Shown: positions 1 to 11,714, counted from the stretch's first letter. The stretch is 64,000 nucleotides of DNA from Microvelia longipes (GCA_018340805.1 JACMZG010000032.1:7616137-7680136); one strand, 5' to 3'. The notes: generated from the sequence alone by a model not told the origin. Made by a program: numbers and translations.

Positions 1-272
1 TCGTCAACTAAATGTAGATTCTTGTATTCCGCCACCCTTTTGCCATCTAAGACCGGTTTTATTAAATACTCAGCAGGTGTTTTAAGTTATAATATTTGTT
101 CTTTACGATCATTCTTCATTAATAGATATTTATGACAAATATTTAAAATAATGTTTTGTTGTCAGGTTGGCAGCATTACTTAGTTGCACCAGTCAACCGG
201 CTTTCGTGTTATCAGTAGAATTACATTGTGTTTACGGTCCTGTGCTCCTTCTATATATAGTATTAGTCTAAG
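1..272 (-). mobile_element. Family D MITE, one arm (cut by window edge)
   Basis: This stretch matches the reverse complement of about 29503-29772, where a complete D copy lies. The shared block runs from the CCGCCACCCTTTTGCCATC segment, through AACCGGCTTTCGTGTTATC, to the terminus at CTATATATAGTATTAGTCTAAG. The rest of the element lies left of the window. Confidence 0.75.
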
Positions 273-1179
273 GTTTTAATAAATCAATTGATTTTGGCTT
301 CCCGGGCATTGTGTTTTCATTTGTATTGTTAACATTCTCCTGTATAAGTAGAAGAGAGATTAAGTAATGCATTTAACACAGTTTAAAGGGAACAAATAAG
401 TCCCTTCTGCTGCAAGTGGGGTAGCCCCACAACAGGGGCACAGCCCCCAGTGTAGGGGGGGGGGTGAGTTTTTTATCATTTATTTTTTGTTTGAATGCTG
501 TTTCTTTTAGTATATGTTATTTTATATCATTTGTGTATTCTCAATCTGAATTATATTTCAACTTCTACACGGGAAATGGTATTCTTACAAAATATACAGT
601 GAAAACAAAAGACTCGTAATAATGTAACATGCAGCATGATGACACCATATTGTTTTTATCATGTACATTTCCTTTTTATTCATGGTCAGCAGCAGCACAG
701 ATAACTATTGCACTGTTTTGTTTCACATAAGCAATCTTAAGCATAGACTTCATGCACACAAGTAGCCCATGTTACATTATATGAAGGAATAGGAATTACA
801 TGAAAAACACTAAATTATAAGAAAACTTGACTCTACAGTTACTAAAAAGACAAGTTGCTCGTCGTAACCATTCTCCTTTTTCTTGTTTTATTATTATTTG
901 TCATCACAAAACAATACTGGATTTCTAAATTAATTTAAATATAAATATTCAAAAAATTTAAATACAAAACCTGAAATTGAGTTAACTTTACACACAACAT
1001 GGTGATAAAGTAATAAAAATAGATAAGGTTTGCTAGTAAACTTGTCACCAGATGGAACAGTGGTGAGCTCTACCATCAACTTTTTCCCCACCATGCCTCA
1101 CGAGCTGGCGACCATAGCTACTGCAACAACTAGTCTTTACTTGACACAAATGAAATGAAGTTCAGAGCATAAGTGAAAG
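273..1179. other. Intergenic AT-rich DNA, nothing recognised
   Basis: No gene or complete repeat is recognised. It holds a short GC-rich patch with a G-run near 410-470 (GGGGCACAGCCCCC is self-complementary) and otherwise AT-rich unique-looking sequence. Confidence 0.5.
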
Positions 1180-1400
1180 GATTTATTTATTTATACAGGC
1201 AAAGCCCAAATTACAATGAAATAACAACAATGTTAAGAAAAAAAACAAATAATTAACACATTTATTCACATTTTTTTTAAACAAGCAACAACTATAAAGG
1301 ATGTAAAGTATCTTTAACATAGAATGAAAGAAGAAGAAAAAAGTAATTGCTTTTTAAATTGATAAGGAAATGATGTTTAGAGCATAACATGCGTTATGTT
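1180..1400 (-). mobile_element. LINE 3' end, minus orientation
   Basis: Read on the minus strand, the segment ends in GGCTTTGCCTGTATAAATAA plus further TAAA units. Such a tail is typical of 5'-truncated non-LTR retrotransposons. No coding remnant was seen, and the 5' boundary is a guess. Confidence 0.45.
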
Positions 1401-1589
1401 GATGTGATGGGTGATCTGTGGGGGCAGGTGTTGTAATACGGCTATCCTGTCAAGTCAAACAACTACCTGTAGGTATTTTCTTTTCTGTTGTTGTACACCT
1501 GCTGCTTTAATTAAATCAGCTGTTTTTCATGTCAAAAGTTTTAAAGCCAGTAGTATAATCTTGTTGGCTTTTGGCAAATAGTTTTTGTT

Positions 1590-1762
1590 TTGTATTATAA
1601 ACATTCTGTTCTATAATTCACTGTAACTTTGTACTGTTTATTTCATTATATTAATAATGAATAATTAATAATCAAAGTTGTTGAGGTTATTTTTTGATGT
1701 TTCAAAATTCAATGGATAGGGCCTCTTTAGTAATAATATCTCCATGCCTTGGTAACTTCAAG
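1590..1762 (+). mobile_element. Family H MITE, right-hand portion
   Basis: It shares the block GATGTTTCAAAATTCAA then AGGGCCTCT, ending TAATAATATCTCCATGCC, with the H copies at 21.8, 23.4 and 35.6 kb. The left terminus was not found. A 38-bp minisatellite starts about 25 bp beyond its end. Confidence 0.65.
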
Positions 1763-1787
1763 GGGTCAATTGCTAGGGCAGAGTGCG

Positions 1788-2030
1788 ACTGCTGTTTCCT
1801 CACTGGCACGCTTTTTCTCACTTGTTTGGGCAGTGTTGCGACTGTGTTTTCTACTGTTGTTGTTCCTCACTGTTGTTTGGCAGTGTTGACTGCTGTTTTC
1901 CTCACTGTTGTTTGGCAGTGTTGCGACTGCTGTTTTCCTCACTGTTGTTTGGGCAGTGTTGCCACTGCTGTTTTCCTCACTGTTGTTTGGGCAGTGTTGC
2001 GACTGCTGCTTTCCTCACTGTTGAAGTGAG
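1788..2030. repeat. Minisatellite, unit about 38 bp
   Basis: About six imperfect copies of a unit containing GCAGTGTTGCGACTGCTG followed by TTTTCCTCACTGTTGTTTGG. Reading frames through it (Cys/Val/Phe-rich peptides in two frames) are products of the periodicity, not genes. Confidence 0.9.
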
Positions 2031-2094
2031 CTTGCTGTAGGTCACCTACAATGCTGCCACTGTCCTTAAGTAAATAAAAACAAACTGATTAAGT

Positions 2095-2230
2095 GCAACA
2101 ACTATGTGGCCCCCCCATGTGCACTGAGGCTGTGGAGGGGCAAACATGTCGAAACCCTCTTGTTTTGTTTTGAAGAAAACATTATTTTTATCTGATTTAA
2201 ATAAATATATTATTATTATTACATATTATG
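2095..2230 (+). other. Retroposon-like tail with hairpin-CGAAAC motif
   Basis: The stretch has a C-run, a GC-rich hairpin-forming segment (GCACTGAGGCTGTGGAGGGG), then CATGTCGAAACCC, and finishes in a (TTA)n run. This layout resembles other hairpin-plus-GAAA segments in the window. Family assignment is not possible by eye. Confidence 0.3.
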
Positions 2231-2857
2231 CTAATTAATATTTTAAATTTTACAGATTATTGAAATGTTAGTTCGAGGACTGACTTAACAGCCAATAGAA
2301 TTAAAGGTAAAATTGACTTAATGTTTTAATTTTTATGAATTTACCATTTGAGATTGTATTGAAAAATAGCTTGGTTGTTTGGTTGTGTATTTTGTTTCGG
2401 AAACTTTTTAAGGCTCAAGAATTTAGCCTCGTCTCGTGTTTTTGTAAAAGGACTTCAGTCTTTATTATTTATTTGTATTGTTATAATTTATAATCTGAAT
2501 TATGTTTATTTGCAAATAAATACTGTAAATGTAACCGACTCATAAAAACAACTATAAGGGTCAGGGTTAGTCTTGGTTATTTGTTAATCCCGAGGTCTGA
2601 CCCCCCTCCCTCCACTATAATAAGGGAGAGCAGTCCAGATAGAAGGATAGGCTAGTCTGTGCTAGGCATTGGTTACAGGGCTGACTTAGTCAGCTCAGAA
2701 CTTTGTTAGACCTAAGTCATTGAAGCATTGTTGAGGAAGACAAGCACCCAGAAGATTCAACTTCTTGATTGTGAAGGAGTCTTCGGTGCTTGGGTTAGAT
2801 GCTGCTTTGGGGGGTTTCCTATTCCTTGCTGGATCCCGCGGCCATCGAGAAGCTTAA
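2231..2857. other. Intergenic DNA, nothing recognised
   Basis: AT-rich sequence, becoming less AT-rich at 2550-2857, with no ORF of note, no repeat family and no splice-bounded coding segment that I recognise. Confidence 0.45.
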
Positions 2858-3190
2858 ATTTCTTAGCTCAAATTTATAAGTTTTATGCTTGGTGACAAAT
2901 ATTCCTGACTTAGCTCATATAATAAGTTTAGCAAATATTCCTGACTTAGCTCATATTATAAGTTTATGCTGTGACAATATTCCTGATTAGCTCTATTAAT
3001 TATTTATGCTTGGTGACAAATATTCCTGACTTAGCTCATATTAATAATTTATGCTTGTGACAAATATTCCTGATTAGATCATATTTATAAGTTTTATGCT
3101 TGGTGACAAATTTTTCTGACAGCTCATATTTATAAGTGGTATGCTTGTGAACAATATTCTGAAACTTTAGCTCATATTTATAAGTTTTAA
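2858..3190. repeat. Minisatellite, unit about 47 bp
   Basis: About seven copies of a unit made of TTAGCTCATATTTATAAG, TTTATGCTTGGTGACAAAT and ATTCCTGAC. Copies differ by small indels. The lysine/tyrosine-rich minus-strand frame across 3036-3260 is an artefact of this periodicity. Confidence 0.9.
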
Positions 3191-3479
3191 TGGTGATCAG
3201 ACCTATTGTGCCCTTGTGTGGTGGCTTAAAGTCAATCAAACCACCGCAATTCAGCACCAAACACTGCTCTAGAAGTCATGCTGAGCCTTCCGTCTCTTGA
3301 TCTTGTTATAAAAAGTGAGGCTAGGTTGGCGGCTTACAGACTACAGAACAGTGGGAACTGGAAGATCTACTACTAAGAGGTCACTCCAAAAATAGTGAAA
3401 CACCCTTAAGTATTAATATAATGACATAAACATTAAAAAAATACAGTAACATATATAATACAATGTTTATAATAGGATA

Positions 3480-3655
3480 GAAAATCCAAAAAATGCGAGA
3501 AAAGCCGACTACGATTTATTTGTTATAACCTTAACTCACTCTTAGAGGAGGTTTTAATGAGGTTACACAGAGCCCCTGAGAGCCCCAAAAAGATGTTTTA
3601 GGCCTCAATGTATTAGGATAGGCTATGCCCTCTCTAGTATATATCTCTATGCCTC
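3480..3655 (+). mobile_element. Family H MITE, partial
   Basis: Contains ACTCACTCTTAGAGGAGGTT, the GAGAGCCCCAAAAAGATG segment and the end TCTCTAGTATATATCTCTATG, all shared with H copies elsewhere. The left half is diverged or missing. Confidence 0.6.
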
Positions 3656-3861
3656 CATACCATGAGTATCTTTAAAGTTAGCCCAGTGTGTAGGCTTTGT
3701 GAATCGCAAACTCTATGGAGCGAATTAATCACGTTCAAACTGCACAACAGTAAAATTAAGAGTAAACTGACGTCAAAGTAAAATATCAGTTATCAAAATT
3801 GAGTTAGTTTGGTGAGAAGTATTAAAGAAGTAACAAAAGAAACTTTTGTTACTTCCTTTAC

Positions 3862-3990
3862 TTGAAAGGGCTTGATTTTATTTATTTATTTATACATACA
3901 TAAAAAATTTAAGCATACAAAAAAACATTTTTTTTTAGAAAATAATTTAACATGCTAAATACAAAAAGATAAAAACATGTATATGTATAG
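3862..3990 (-). mobile_element. LINE 3' tail, minus orientation
   Basis: A (TTTA)n run followed by TATACATACATAAAAAATTT and AAGCATACAAAAAAACA. The same tail is inserted inside the family A element at 11.4 kb, so both come from one retrotransposon family with a TAAA-repeat 3' end. Confidence 0.55.
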
Positions 3991-4089
3991 CCGCATGAGC
4001 AAATACTTGTGCACGGCACTGAGTTGAGTTGCCTTGTTATTGTTATTAATAATTGTTTATATTTTCTATGTAAATTACATTAATTAATT

Positions 4090-4120
4090 AAATATTAATT
4101 AATAACAAATTATATATATT

Positions 4121-4179
<59 letters not shown>

Positions 4180-4190
4180 ATTATATATAT
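4090..4190. repeat. AT dinucleotide microsatellite
   Basis: Nearly pure (TA)n with occasional phase slips. Confidence 0.95.
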
Positions 4191-4394
4191 CAAGCAAAAC
4201 ATTTCATTGATTGATATAATATAAACAAATCACGTATTTTGACTAATATATTTGACAATTCACTTATATCGTGGCAGAGCAGAATGCTACTTTATATAAG
4301 AACTAGTAACATGACGAACTGTTAAAGCAGTACAACCATATGGCTACCAAGCTGCTCTAGCGCCAACGCTTGCGTAGCGGCCGAGACTCCAAGC

Positions 4395-4905
4395 CGTCTT
4401 TTTTTAAAAAAATGTTTTCATAAAACGCGGAAAAATGTTGCGATCAATTTGAGATTTAGCACGCATGTAGCCATGTATAAGGCCAACATTTGTGCTAACA
4501 TTTTTATCTCATTATCAGCATTAGTTCAATTTTATCGTATGAATTGTGTACGGGTTTTAAAAAATTGTAAAAAATCGGAAAATAATCTAATTCAGTTTGA
4601 AATTTGGTCTCGGGTGACCTTTAAATAATTTACCACGTTTTGTTTAGATAGGACAAGTATATCCATGATTTTTGTGGCATCATAAAAGTTAAGCAGCATC
4701 GAACGTGTCAGTGACCGCGTGAATGAAACAGATGTGATCACTATCTGAGGACGAGTGAAGCGAGTCCCAAGACGTGTTGCAGTGTAAATTTAACGACTTG
4801 TATATTCCGAGGACGAGCGAAGCGAGTCCGAAGTAAGGAGAATGCGCGTAGCGAATGCTATGTGATGAGGAGGTCCCCGTAGGCGATTGGTAGTAGTGCG
4901 CATGT
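4395..4905 (+). mobile_element. Family C element with 5S-like core, 5'-truncated
   Basis: Contains the C left-arm blocks (ATTATCAGCATTAGTTCAAT, TATATCCATGATTTTTGT), then the 5S-like core starting AAAGTTAAGCAGCATCGAAC near 4686, and two copies of the GACGAGTGAAGCGAGTCC-type motif. The 5S-like block is shortened here, jumping from CAGTGACCGCG to GAATGAAACAG. Confidence 0.75.
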
Positions 4906-5494
4906 CAAAGGGTTGAGTTGTAATTTGTTTGGAAGTGTTACGTAAGGATGGTAACTTTCACCTTTACTCACTGGGCCAGGTTCATATTAAATAACTCCTC
5001 AGACTCGCTTGACTTACTGACTCACTAACCTTATACACTAGTCTTACAGTCTGTCGTTTAGTTTAAAAATCATGACAGGTCAGTTTAGGCACCACCGATT
5101 CTTAAGAGAAAAATCCCTGCAGGAAGGGAGGGGGAAAACCCTATCTAAACAAATCAGGTTATTTTACCCGTATTTTCTTGGCGAAATTTTTTTTTACATT
5201 TCTTTTGTGCAGTTTTATTTTAAAATATCATTTTTAAGATTAATTATAAAATAGTTTTCAAAACGATATAATCCAAAGAAGAAGCACAAAGAAAATTAAC
5301 GATTGCCGGGAAGAAGGTTATTTCCCTACAGCGGCTTTAGTGGTAGAGATTTTTTTTATCTTTTCAAGTAATGGGTTGGCAGCGACTTCTCTGATTGGTC
5401 GAACCCCAAAATACTTATGACCTTGGGAATTTTTAAACTAAACGATAGACTTGTAGTAATGCTCTGTTCTCCTACTCACGCTCACTCCGCGAGC
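4906..5494. other. Intergenic DNA, nothing recognised
   Basis: No repeat family or coding segment identified. The small plus-strand frame at 5072-5254 has no recognisable domain and low-complexity Phe/Ile content, so it is not called a gene. Confidence 0.45.
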
Positions 5495-5499
5495 CTTGG

Positions 5500-5560
5500 C
5501 AAAATCTTAGAGGCTCCGACCGGATTCGAACACAAACCCTGTCTTTAGTAACAGACTCAT
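5500..5560 (-). repeat. tRNA-like B-box fragment (SINE remnant)
   Basis: On the minus strand the sequence reads GTGTTCGAATCCGGTCGG, a good match to a pol III B box. No A box or acceptor stem pairs with it, so it is a SINE fragment rather than a tRNA gene. Confidence 0.35.
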
Positions 5561-6051
5561 ATAGTGACCGTAACGACGTAGAAACTCCTTTATTATTTAG
5601 TACGATCACGTAACGCTTTAAAAACAATTTTATAACGCTGCAAATTCCCGAGTCAATAATGTTTTACCCCCGTTTTCAAATCGCTGTGCCTACATACTAA
5701 ATGTATTTTATTCTAAAAAACTAAAAGTTTGTACCCTATGTCGAATAGGTTTAAGGGCTGTGGTCCGAAGAGTAATAAATAAAAACTACGTTATAAGTGG
5801 ACTCGTTTCGACCCCACTGGTCATAATCATTCATAATTAATAAAGAAGAAAATACTTCAAAGCTTACTTAAGATTTAATAAATTGTTGGTAAGATACATT
5901 ATGACTTCTAAGGGGAAAAGTCAAGAATATCGAAAGGTCGCCTCATCATCCAAGTCAAGCAAAGGAACTGATAAAATATATATACAGTAAAAAGCAAGAA
6001 GTAAAACCAGAAAAAGTTAACATATAAATAAATACACAGGCACTAAAGAGA

Positions 6052-6494
6052 AATAATTCCGGCGCGGTGGTCCGCATGTCGGGCGACTTCATTTAGAATG
6101 CGTGCTTAACAGCCCATTTCTTGCTTAAGGTTCCGGTTCATGCTTTAGAACCTAACATGTGACTTCATTGTCAAGCACTGCTCGTAACTCATTTTGTCTG
6201 TATTTTTCAGGAAATGCGCATAATCATCCAGTTTTATGCGTTGAACACTAGTTTTGCACTAGTGTTAAGCTTAGTTACTTATCTTTAAGCTTAGTCAGTT
6301 ATCTTTAAAGGTTTTAGTGCATTTCCTTTGGAAAATACAGACAAAATGAGTTACTAGCAGTGCTTGACAATTGAGTAACTGCTTAGGTTCTAAAGCATGA
6401 ACCGTAACCTTAAGTAAGAAATGGGTTGTTTAACACGGAAACAGGCATTCTAAATGAAATTCGCCCGACAGCGGACCACCACGCCAGAATTATT
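6052..6494. mobile_element. Family B hairpin element, near-complete
   Basis: A long palindrome. The left arm begins AATAATTCCGGCGCGGTGG and includes CAAGCACTGCTCGTAACTCA; the right arm repeats these inverted and ends CCACGCCAGAATTATT. Arms are about 200 bp. No transposase is present. Other copies sit at 12.8, 19.7, 28.1, 29.1, 33.5, 34.4, 45.8, 50.4 and 51.9 kb, so this is the most abundant family here. Confidence 0.8.
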
Positions 6495-6772
6495 TAGTAG
6501 CTATTATTTATATTATGTAAAAAAACTATAAAATTTATCGTCCTACCAGGATTGTTGTTAAGCACGGAAACACGCATACCAAAGGAATTCGCCCGACATG
6601 CGGACTTCCGCGCCAGAATTATTTGTAGATATAAACTATTTTATGCAAAAAAACGTTAAAAAATTATTTTTGTGATTATTGGTCTCCATAATCTAATAAT
6701 GGTCTCCTAACAACAAAAATATTAAAAAAATTTCGTCTCTACCAGGATTTGAACCCAGGTACCTTGAGTTTG

Positions 6773-6828
6773 AATGCTTGTGTCGACTCCGGACCACTTG
6801 ACAGTGGTCCGGAGTCGACACAAGCATT
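6773..6828. repeat. Perfect 26-bp hairpin within family G
   Basis: Two perfectly complementary 26-base arms, each including GTCGACTCCGGACCACT or its complement, are separated by the four-base loop TGAC. In other G copies only one arm is present, so it looks like a local inverted duplication. Confidence 0.9.
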
Positions 6829-7224
6829 GAAAGTTGAATGACTTCAACTCACAGGCCCAAAAAAATATGGAAAACGACTTCCCACTTGAAATGTGTTATT
6901 TAGGGTCCAAAATTTAGGTTTTCTGGTATTGACCACCGTTTATTCGACTTTTTGGTTACTTAAAGTGGCCGTATCGACTTCGGACCGGTTTCATTTGATT
7001 CAGCGTCTCAAAAAACATAAATTCAATTTATGTTTTTCGCGGCAAAAATATTGTCCCTGAATTTTGCCGATTTTTTATTATTTTTCCAACTCTGCAAACC
7101 GGGTTAATGACGTCACAAAACCTGGTTATCATAGGGTTCGTGTTCTCCTCCAAAATTTGATTTTTGTCCCAAGTTTGATTAAAAATATTAATCCGTTCGA
7201 AAGATAGAGTGTTTACAAGAAAGT

Positions 7225-7300
7225 GTCTAAATAAATATATATATTATATATAATATATATATAATATAATATATATATATATATATATATATTATATAAA
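7225..7300. repeat. AT microsatellite
   Basis: (TA)n run at the end of a family G copy. Another AT run lies at 7534-7592. Confidence 0.9.
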
Positions 7301-7545
7301 GTTTAGTGAAATGTATGTGTTCGTATTAGGACCTCTGAAACGGATTTGTGTCGTGGTCCGAGGTTTGACTTCCGCCATGTCGCCTATCCCAATAGCGAAT
7401 TTTATTCCCAAAGGTAATTCGCTAAAACTAAGCAAAGGTTATTGACCTTTGCTTAGTTTTTGCTCTTTATTGCCAGTGTATTTATTTATATGTTAACTTT
7501 TTCTGGTTTTACTTCTTGCTTTTTACTGTATATATATATTATAAT

Positions 7546-7583
<38 letters not shown>

Positions 7584-7699
7584 TTATTATCATACAAGCT
7601 TGACTTGGATGATGAGGCGATACCTTTCGATATTCTTGACTTTTCCCCTTAGGGGTCATAATGTATTTTATTCTAGTCGTCCCTGGGTTCGCTAGCACC

Positions 7700-8650
7700 T
7701 CTAATATCTATGTCATTGGTTTGATCAAGTGTCAAGTGGTTACCCTCTTCCTCTACTAAATAATTTACATAGACGTTGGAAAATGCTGTTTCTAAAAAAT
7801 AGGAAAACTGGGAACGTGATTACTCACTTGTGATGAAACAAACGCATTGTTATTGGCCAACTTCAAAGCTTATGCTACTTACGTAAGAAATAGACCAATG
7901 ACAGTGTTTATGCTTTTGTTTACTTTCTAGTCAATAAAAATCATTCGTGTGGTGAAGCCACATCTATACTTGGTAGACTTCCATGACTTATCTACAATTC
8001 TAGAGAAAGGGAAACCCGTCTGGTAAATGACTAACGTAACCGTATCCGCTCCCTCCACTCTAACCTCCTTCTATTACCTCTTCAGTTACCACCTGACCGT
8101 TGTACTGTTAGCTTCGTTGTTCCCCCTTGCTCCGCAAACACGTTTTATTTGCGTAAAAACGTAAACAAATTGGGAAAATCGTGCGGTTTCCGCTGACGCT
8201 TGGTACCAGTCGAAAATTGTATTGGTGTTAGTGAAGAATTATCGTTACCTTACGTTACTTTAAATTGGTGAGTATATTTTGTAATTCATCCTCTACCATA
8301 GTCAGGTAAAAACGCTGTGTTGGTTCTCATGATCCTAGATTTCCCTCCAATTATTTTTACAAAGGTTTGTTTGCTGTTTGTTAAAATAGTAGTTTCCTAT
8401 TTGTGTTTGCTAGACAGTTGGAACTTGGTTGAAAAATCAACCTTTATGTTTCACGCTGTACTTTTTGGAAAATAATTTTCTTTTGATTTATTAACATAAT
8501 TATTTTTTAATCAACATCATTCTTTGTGATGATTTATTTATTAACAAATTTTTAAAATACTCGAAAATGATGGGTTCGACTTGAAACTAGACGCAAATGT
8601 GACCCTATCTAGGAATGAAATGATAAGAATATGTTTTTGAAAACATGTTC
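7700..8650. other. Intergenic DNA, nothing recognised
   Basis: No gene, RNA or repeat family identified. GC content is somewhat higher at 7960-8220. Confidence 0.45.
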
Positions 8651-8654
8651 ATGT

Positions 8655-8945
8655 TACTTGCAGACCTTTGTTCCAACTTGGCAGACCTTTGTTCCATGGT
8701 TACTTGGCAGACCTTTGTTCCATGGTTACTTGGCAGACCTTTGTTCCATGGTCACTTGGCAGACCTTTGTTCATGGCAGCCTTTTGTTCATGGTTTTGGC
8801 AGACTTTGTCCATGCTTGGCAGACCTTTGTTCCATGGTCACTTGGCAGACCTTTGTTCCATGGTACTTGGCAGACCTTGGCAGACCTTTGTTCCATGGTT
8901 ACTTGGTGGCAGACCTTTGTTTGGCACCTTTGTTCCTGGGCGACC
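8655..8945. repeat. Minisatellite, unit about 26 bp
   Basis: About eleven copies of a unit formed by GCAGACCTTTGTTCCATGG and TCACTTG or TTACTTG, with indels that shift phase. Overlapping frames in three plus phases and one minus phase are repeat artefacts. Confidence 0.92.
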
Positions 8946-10915
8946 TTAGTCCGCTCAGAATAATTCCCTTTTTTGTATTGCCATGGCGTGCTGCCCTTTA
9001 ACACCAGCAGCCTTTTCGGATCCTCCTATTATGCTACTGGTTCATTTCCCTATAGGCCATACTTCTAAAGTTTTGAACATGCCATAAGGTTGGGTCAAAG
9101 ACGTAATAAATCGTCCACAAACAATAGGCTTTGTTACCTCCCACGTGTTGCCGTGTGCCAAATTTCGTTCCCCTCACCTTCTCTAAGCTTCATGCACTGA
9201 TGAAAATCCAATAGGAATCGTATTAAGTCTGGAATTAATTCTAAAGTTTGAGGCTCGGCGGCGCGACCCAATGTTCGGTTGCTAAACACCTTTTCGATTG
9301 ACCTGCTGGTGTTATTTAGTTTTAACTAGCTTAGGTATGATATTAGAGTAGAATTTTACTAAACACACTATTTGATATAATTAAGAGCTCGGTATCAGCA
9401 TAATGACGGTTTCATTACAGTAATCTATATTGTAGCAGTCCCAGAGTAACAATTTCTTAATGAACAACAGAACTTCTCGAGGAGGGAGGTCGAACCTTCC
9501 CAAACATCATATCAGTCCCCCCCCCCCATATTTCCAAGATAAGAGGCTTACCTGTCAATTTTCCTTGGAGAAAATTTGGCTTCTAGAATGGGCAGGGTAG
9601 CGGGAGTTGAATTCGGGAGTGACTCCGAAATCTGTTTCAAATATCCTTAATGTCGACACAGTTATTTTTTCCATTTTTTATTATGACGTGCTCATTTTCT
9701 TCTACAGAACTAAGAACTCTTTTTAATTTCTGATATAGCGAACCGGAATTATTTCATAGAATGTTTTTTAAGAATAGTTTAAGATTAGAAGTAATAAGTT
9801 GCGTTACACCCTAGAGCGATGCCCTTACGGCAATCCTCTGCCCTGGTATTTTTAGACCTTTCTCTTTGTAGACTATCTTTACTTTCTTTTATCAAGGGTC
9901 TCTTGAACAAAAGATATTCCTGCTGAATTCCTCTGGTTAAAATCCTGGTTACTCGAATTCTATAAATATGTATCTTCTTTTTAGATCCACCTGATCAGTT
10001 TGGTACGTAAAACATGCGGGCGAGGTGGTCTGCATGCCGGGCGAATATACATTAGCCAGTAATAATGACTTGTGTTTTAGCTAAATGATTTGTCAATTCG
10101 CTGATATTGTAGTGAAATGTCCCTTGCTGCAAAGACGAGTAATTCTAGAAACTGATACAGAACAAGAACACTGTGACAGCCGAGCCGCCCCCGGTGCTGT
10201 CGTCTTTTAAACTTAACATAAAACATTTGTCTTTTTGGTTTGACTAAACCATGGTGGTAGTTAGGGGATAAAACCTGCAGATTTGCCTACGCAGTTTATT
10301 AACAACAAAGTTGTTGGTTATGTCAAACCTATTTGGTGGATGACACTGTTAGCCATTATACAAACCATAACTAAGCTAAACTTTAGAACGAGAGAAGCGT
10401 CACCGGGAAGAGTTTTATCATTTAAAAGAGAAAGAGATGAATGATTAGTGTGTTAGGTAATGAAGATTTCTCTGTCACTTATTGCACTCTGTACTATTCA
10501 GAGCGTGTTAGGCACTGTCACACTGCCAGCCGTCCAATAAGCTTTTTATTGTTTTAAAGAAAAAACCTGCAACACGAACAATCTTGGGTTCGCTTACCAT
10601 ATTATTCTTTTAATTTTTAGAGTTTAAAAATATCTCCCTCTGAATTAAATTCGTCTTTCTCCTTTTCAAATCATAGAAAGATCTGTTGCCTTCAATATTT
10701 CGGGAGCCGCGGCCGTGGCAACCAGAGATGGGGTTGTGATCTTGTTGACCTGAGAACTTCAAATAACACTGCAGATCATTTTAGGGAATTCTGATCTGGT
10801 AACCAAAATATCCAATATTAGATTATTAAGTGAAATATCTAGCTACTCAAAGTTGGCATCTAGATCCTGAAATTCCAATGTTCACAATGAAAAGCTGGGT
10901 AATGACATTTTCCCT
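8946..10915. other. Intergenic DNA, little recognised
   Basis: About 2 kb without a gene or a clear element. A short B-like fragment (GCGAGGTGGTCTGCATG) lies near 10022-10040. Homopolymer C-runs occur near 9516. Confidence 0.4.
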
Positions 10916-11002
10916 TTCTTCCTCGGTAGATAGATTTCTTCCTCGGTAGATAGATTTCGTCCTCGGTAGATAGATTTCTTCCTCGGTAGATAGATTTCTT
11001 CC
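10915..11002. repeat. Short tandem repeat, 20-bp unit
   Basis: Four to five copies of TTCTTCCTCGGTAGATAGAT. It ends about 145 bp before a family A insertion. The minus-strand frame across it (10860-11162) is not supported as a gene. Confidence 0.9.
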
Positions 11003-11145
11003 ATGCGAATTTCCAATTAAAAAATAAGCTTATGAAGATGTAGGGATAACTAAAGTGGACAAGTCGAGTGGGGGATAGATTCTGTTTAGCATTGTGACAA
11101 CCTTCCTTACTGATACCGTAGGTATCTGCATACGAAAAGTAATAA

Positions 11146-11714
11146 GCGCGGTCGAATTCCACGCCTTCTAGAACATTGGATCACCAACAAACTTTTTTTA
11201 TAACTTTTTTTTTCAAAATTTTCAGTAATTAGCCGGATTTGTGATAAATGAAGCCTATTTCCGTAATCTGCACGCTCTTTTGGTTAATCTCAAAGAGTAT
11301 TTACATTCACTCAACGATTTATTTTTAATCTAACTTGGTACATACATAACTACTGTTAGACGTCAATGTTATCTACCTGATTTATTTATTTATTTATTTA
11401 TTTATATATTTATACATACATGAAAAAAAAAAATTAAAGCATACAATAAAAAAACATTTTTTGATTGGTGTATATTTTGACATGTCATATTTGTTAACAT
11501 TGACGTCTACAGTAGTTATGTATGTACTAAGTTAGATTAAAAATAAATCGTTGAGTGAATGTAAATACTCTTTGAGATTAACCAAAGAGATTACGGAAAT
11601 AGGCTTCATTATCACAAACCCGGCTAATTACTGAAAATTTTGAAAAAAAAAATATAAAAAAAAATTTGTTGGTGATCCAATGTTCTAGAAGGCCGTGGAT
11701 ATTTGACCGCGCCT
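11146..11714. mobile_element. Family A palindromic MITE, copy 1
   Basis: Terminal inverted repeats of about 200 bp start AGCGCGGTCGAATTCCACG and end with a CCGCGCCT terminus, each flanked by TA. A TA target site fits a Tc1/mariner-type superfamily, but no transposase is encoded. The arms include AATTAGCCGGATTTGTGATA and the inverse. The copy is longer than copy 2 (30.1 kb) because a LINE tail sits in its centre. Confidence 0.85.
11370..11470 (-). mobile_element. LINE 3' tail inserted in family A
   Basis: Compared with copy 2 of family A, about 100 bp are extra here: a (TTTA)n run, TATACATACATGAAAAA and AAGCATACAATAAAAAAACA. The segment matches the tail at 3.86 kb. Confidence 0.65.

Larger units (their letters stand above)
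6540..7310 (-). mobile_element. Family G repeat with tRNA-like B box, minus orientation
   Basis: On the minus strand it carries ACCTGGGTTCAAATCCTGG (B-box like), then a region with GTCGATACGGCCACTTTAAG-type segments, a TGACGTCATTAACCCGG block and an AT run. The same order, in the other orientation, is at 33.9-34.4 kb and, in part, at 19.2 and 53.7 kb. It is non-coding. Confidence 0.65.
5880..7665. mobile_element. Composite element with about 0.2-kb terminal inverted repeats
   Basis: The block 5885-6048 (GGGGAAAAGTCAAGAATATC, CATCATCCAAGTCAAGC, CAGAAAAAGTTAACATATAA) recurs inverted at 7465-7660. Between the arms lie a B hairpin and a G repeat. Both arms contain a short frame beginning M-T-(S/P)-K-G-K-S-Q-E-Y-R-K, which ends within the arm or an AT run. 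I do not recognise the peptide. It may be one larger transposon or a secondary inverted duplication. Confidence 0.6.

Noticed and set aside
1694..2040. Cys/Val-rich frames, 85 and 111 codons
   Set aside because: Created by the 38-bp minisatellite next to a transposon end.
8631..9004. Overlapping 77-118 codon frames in three plus phases and one minus phase
   Set aside because: Created by the 26-bp minisatellite.
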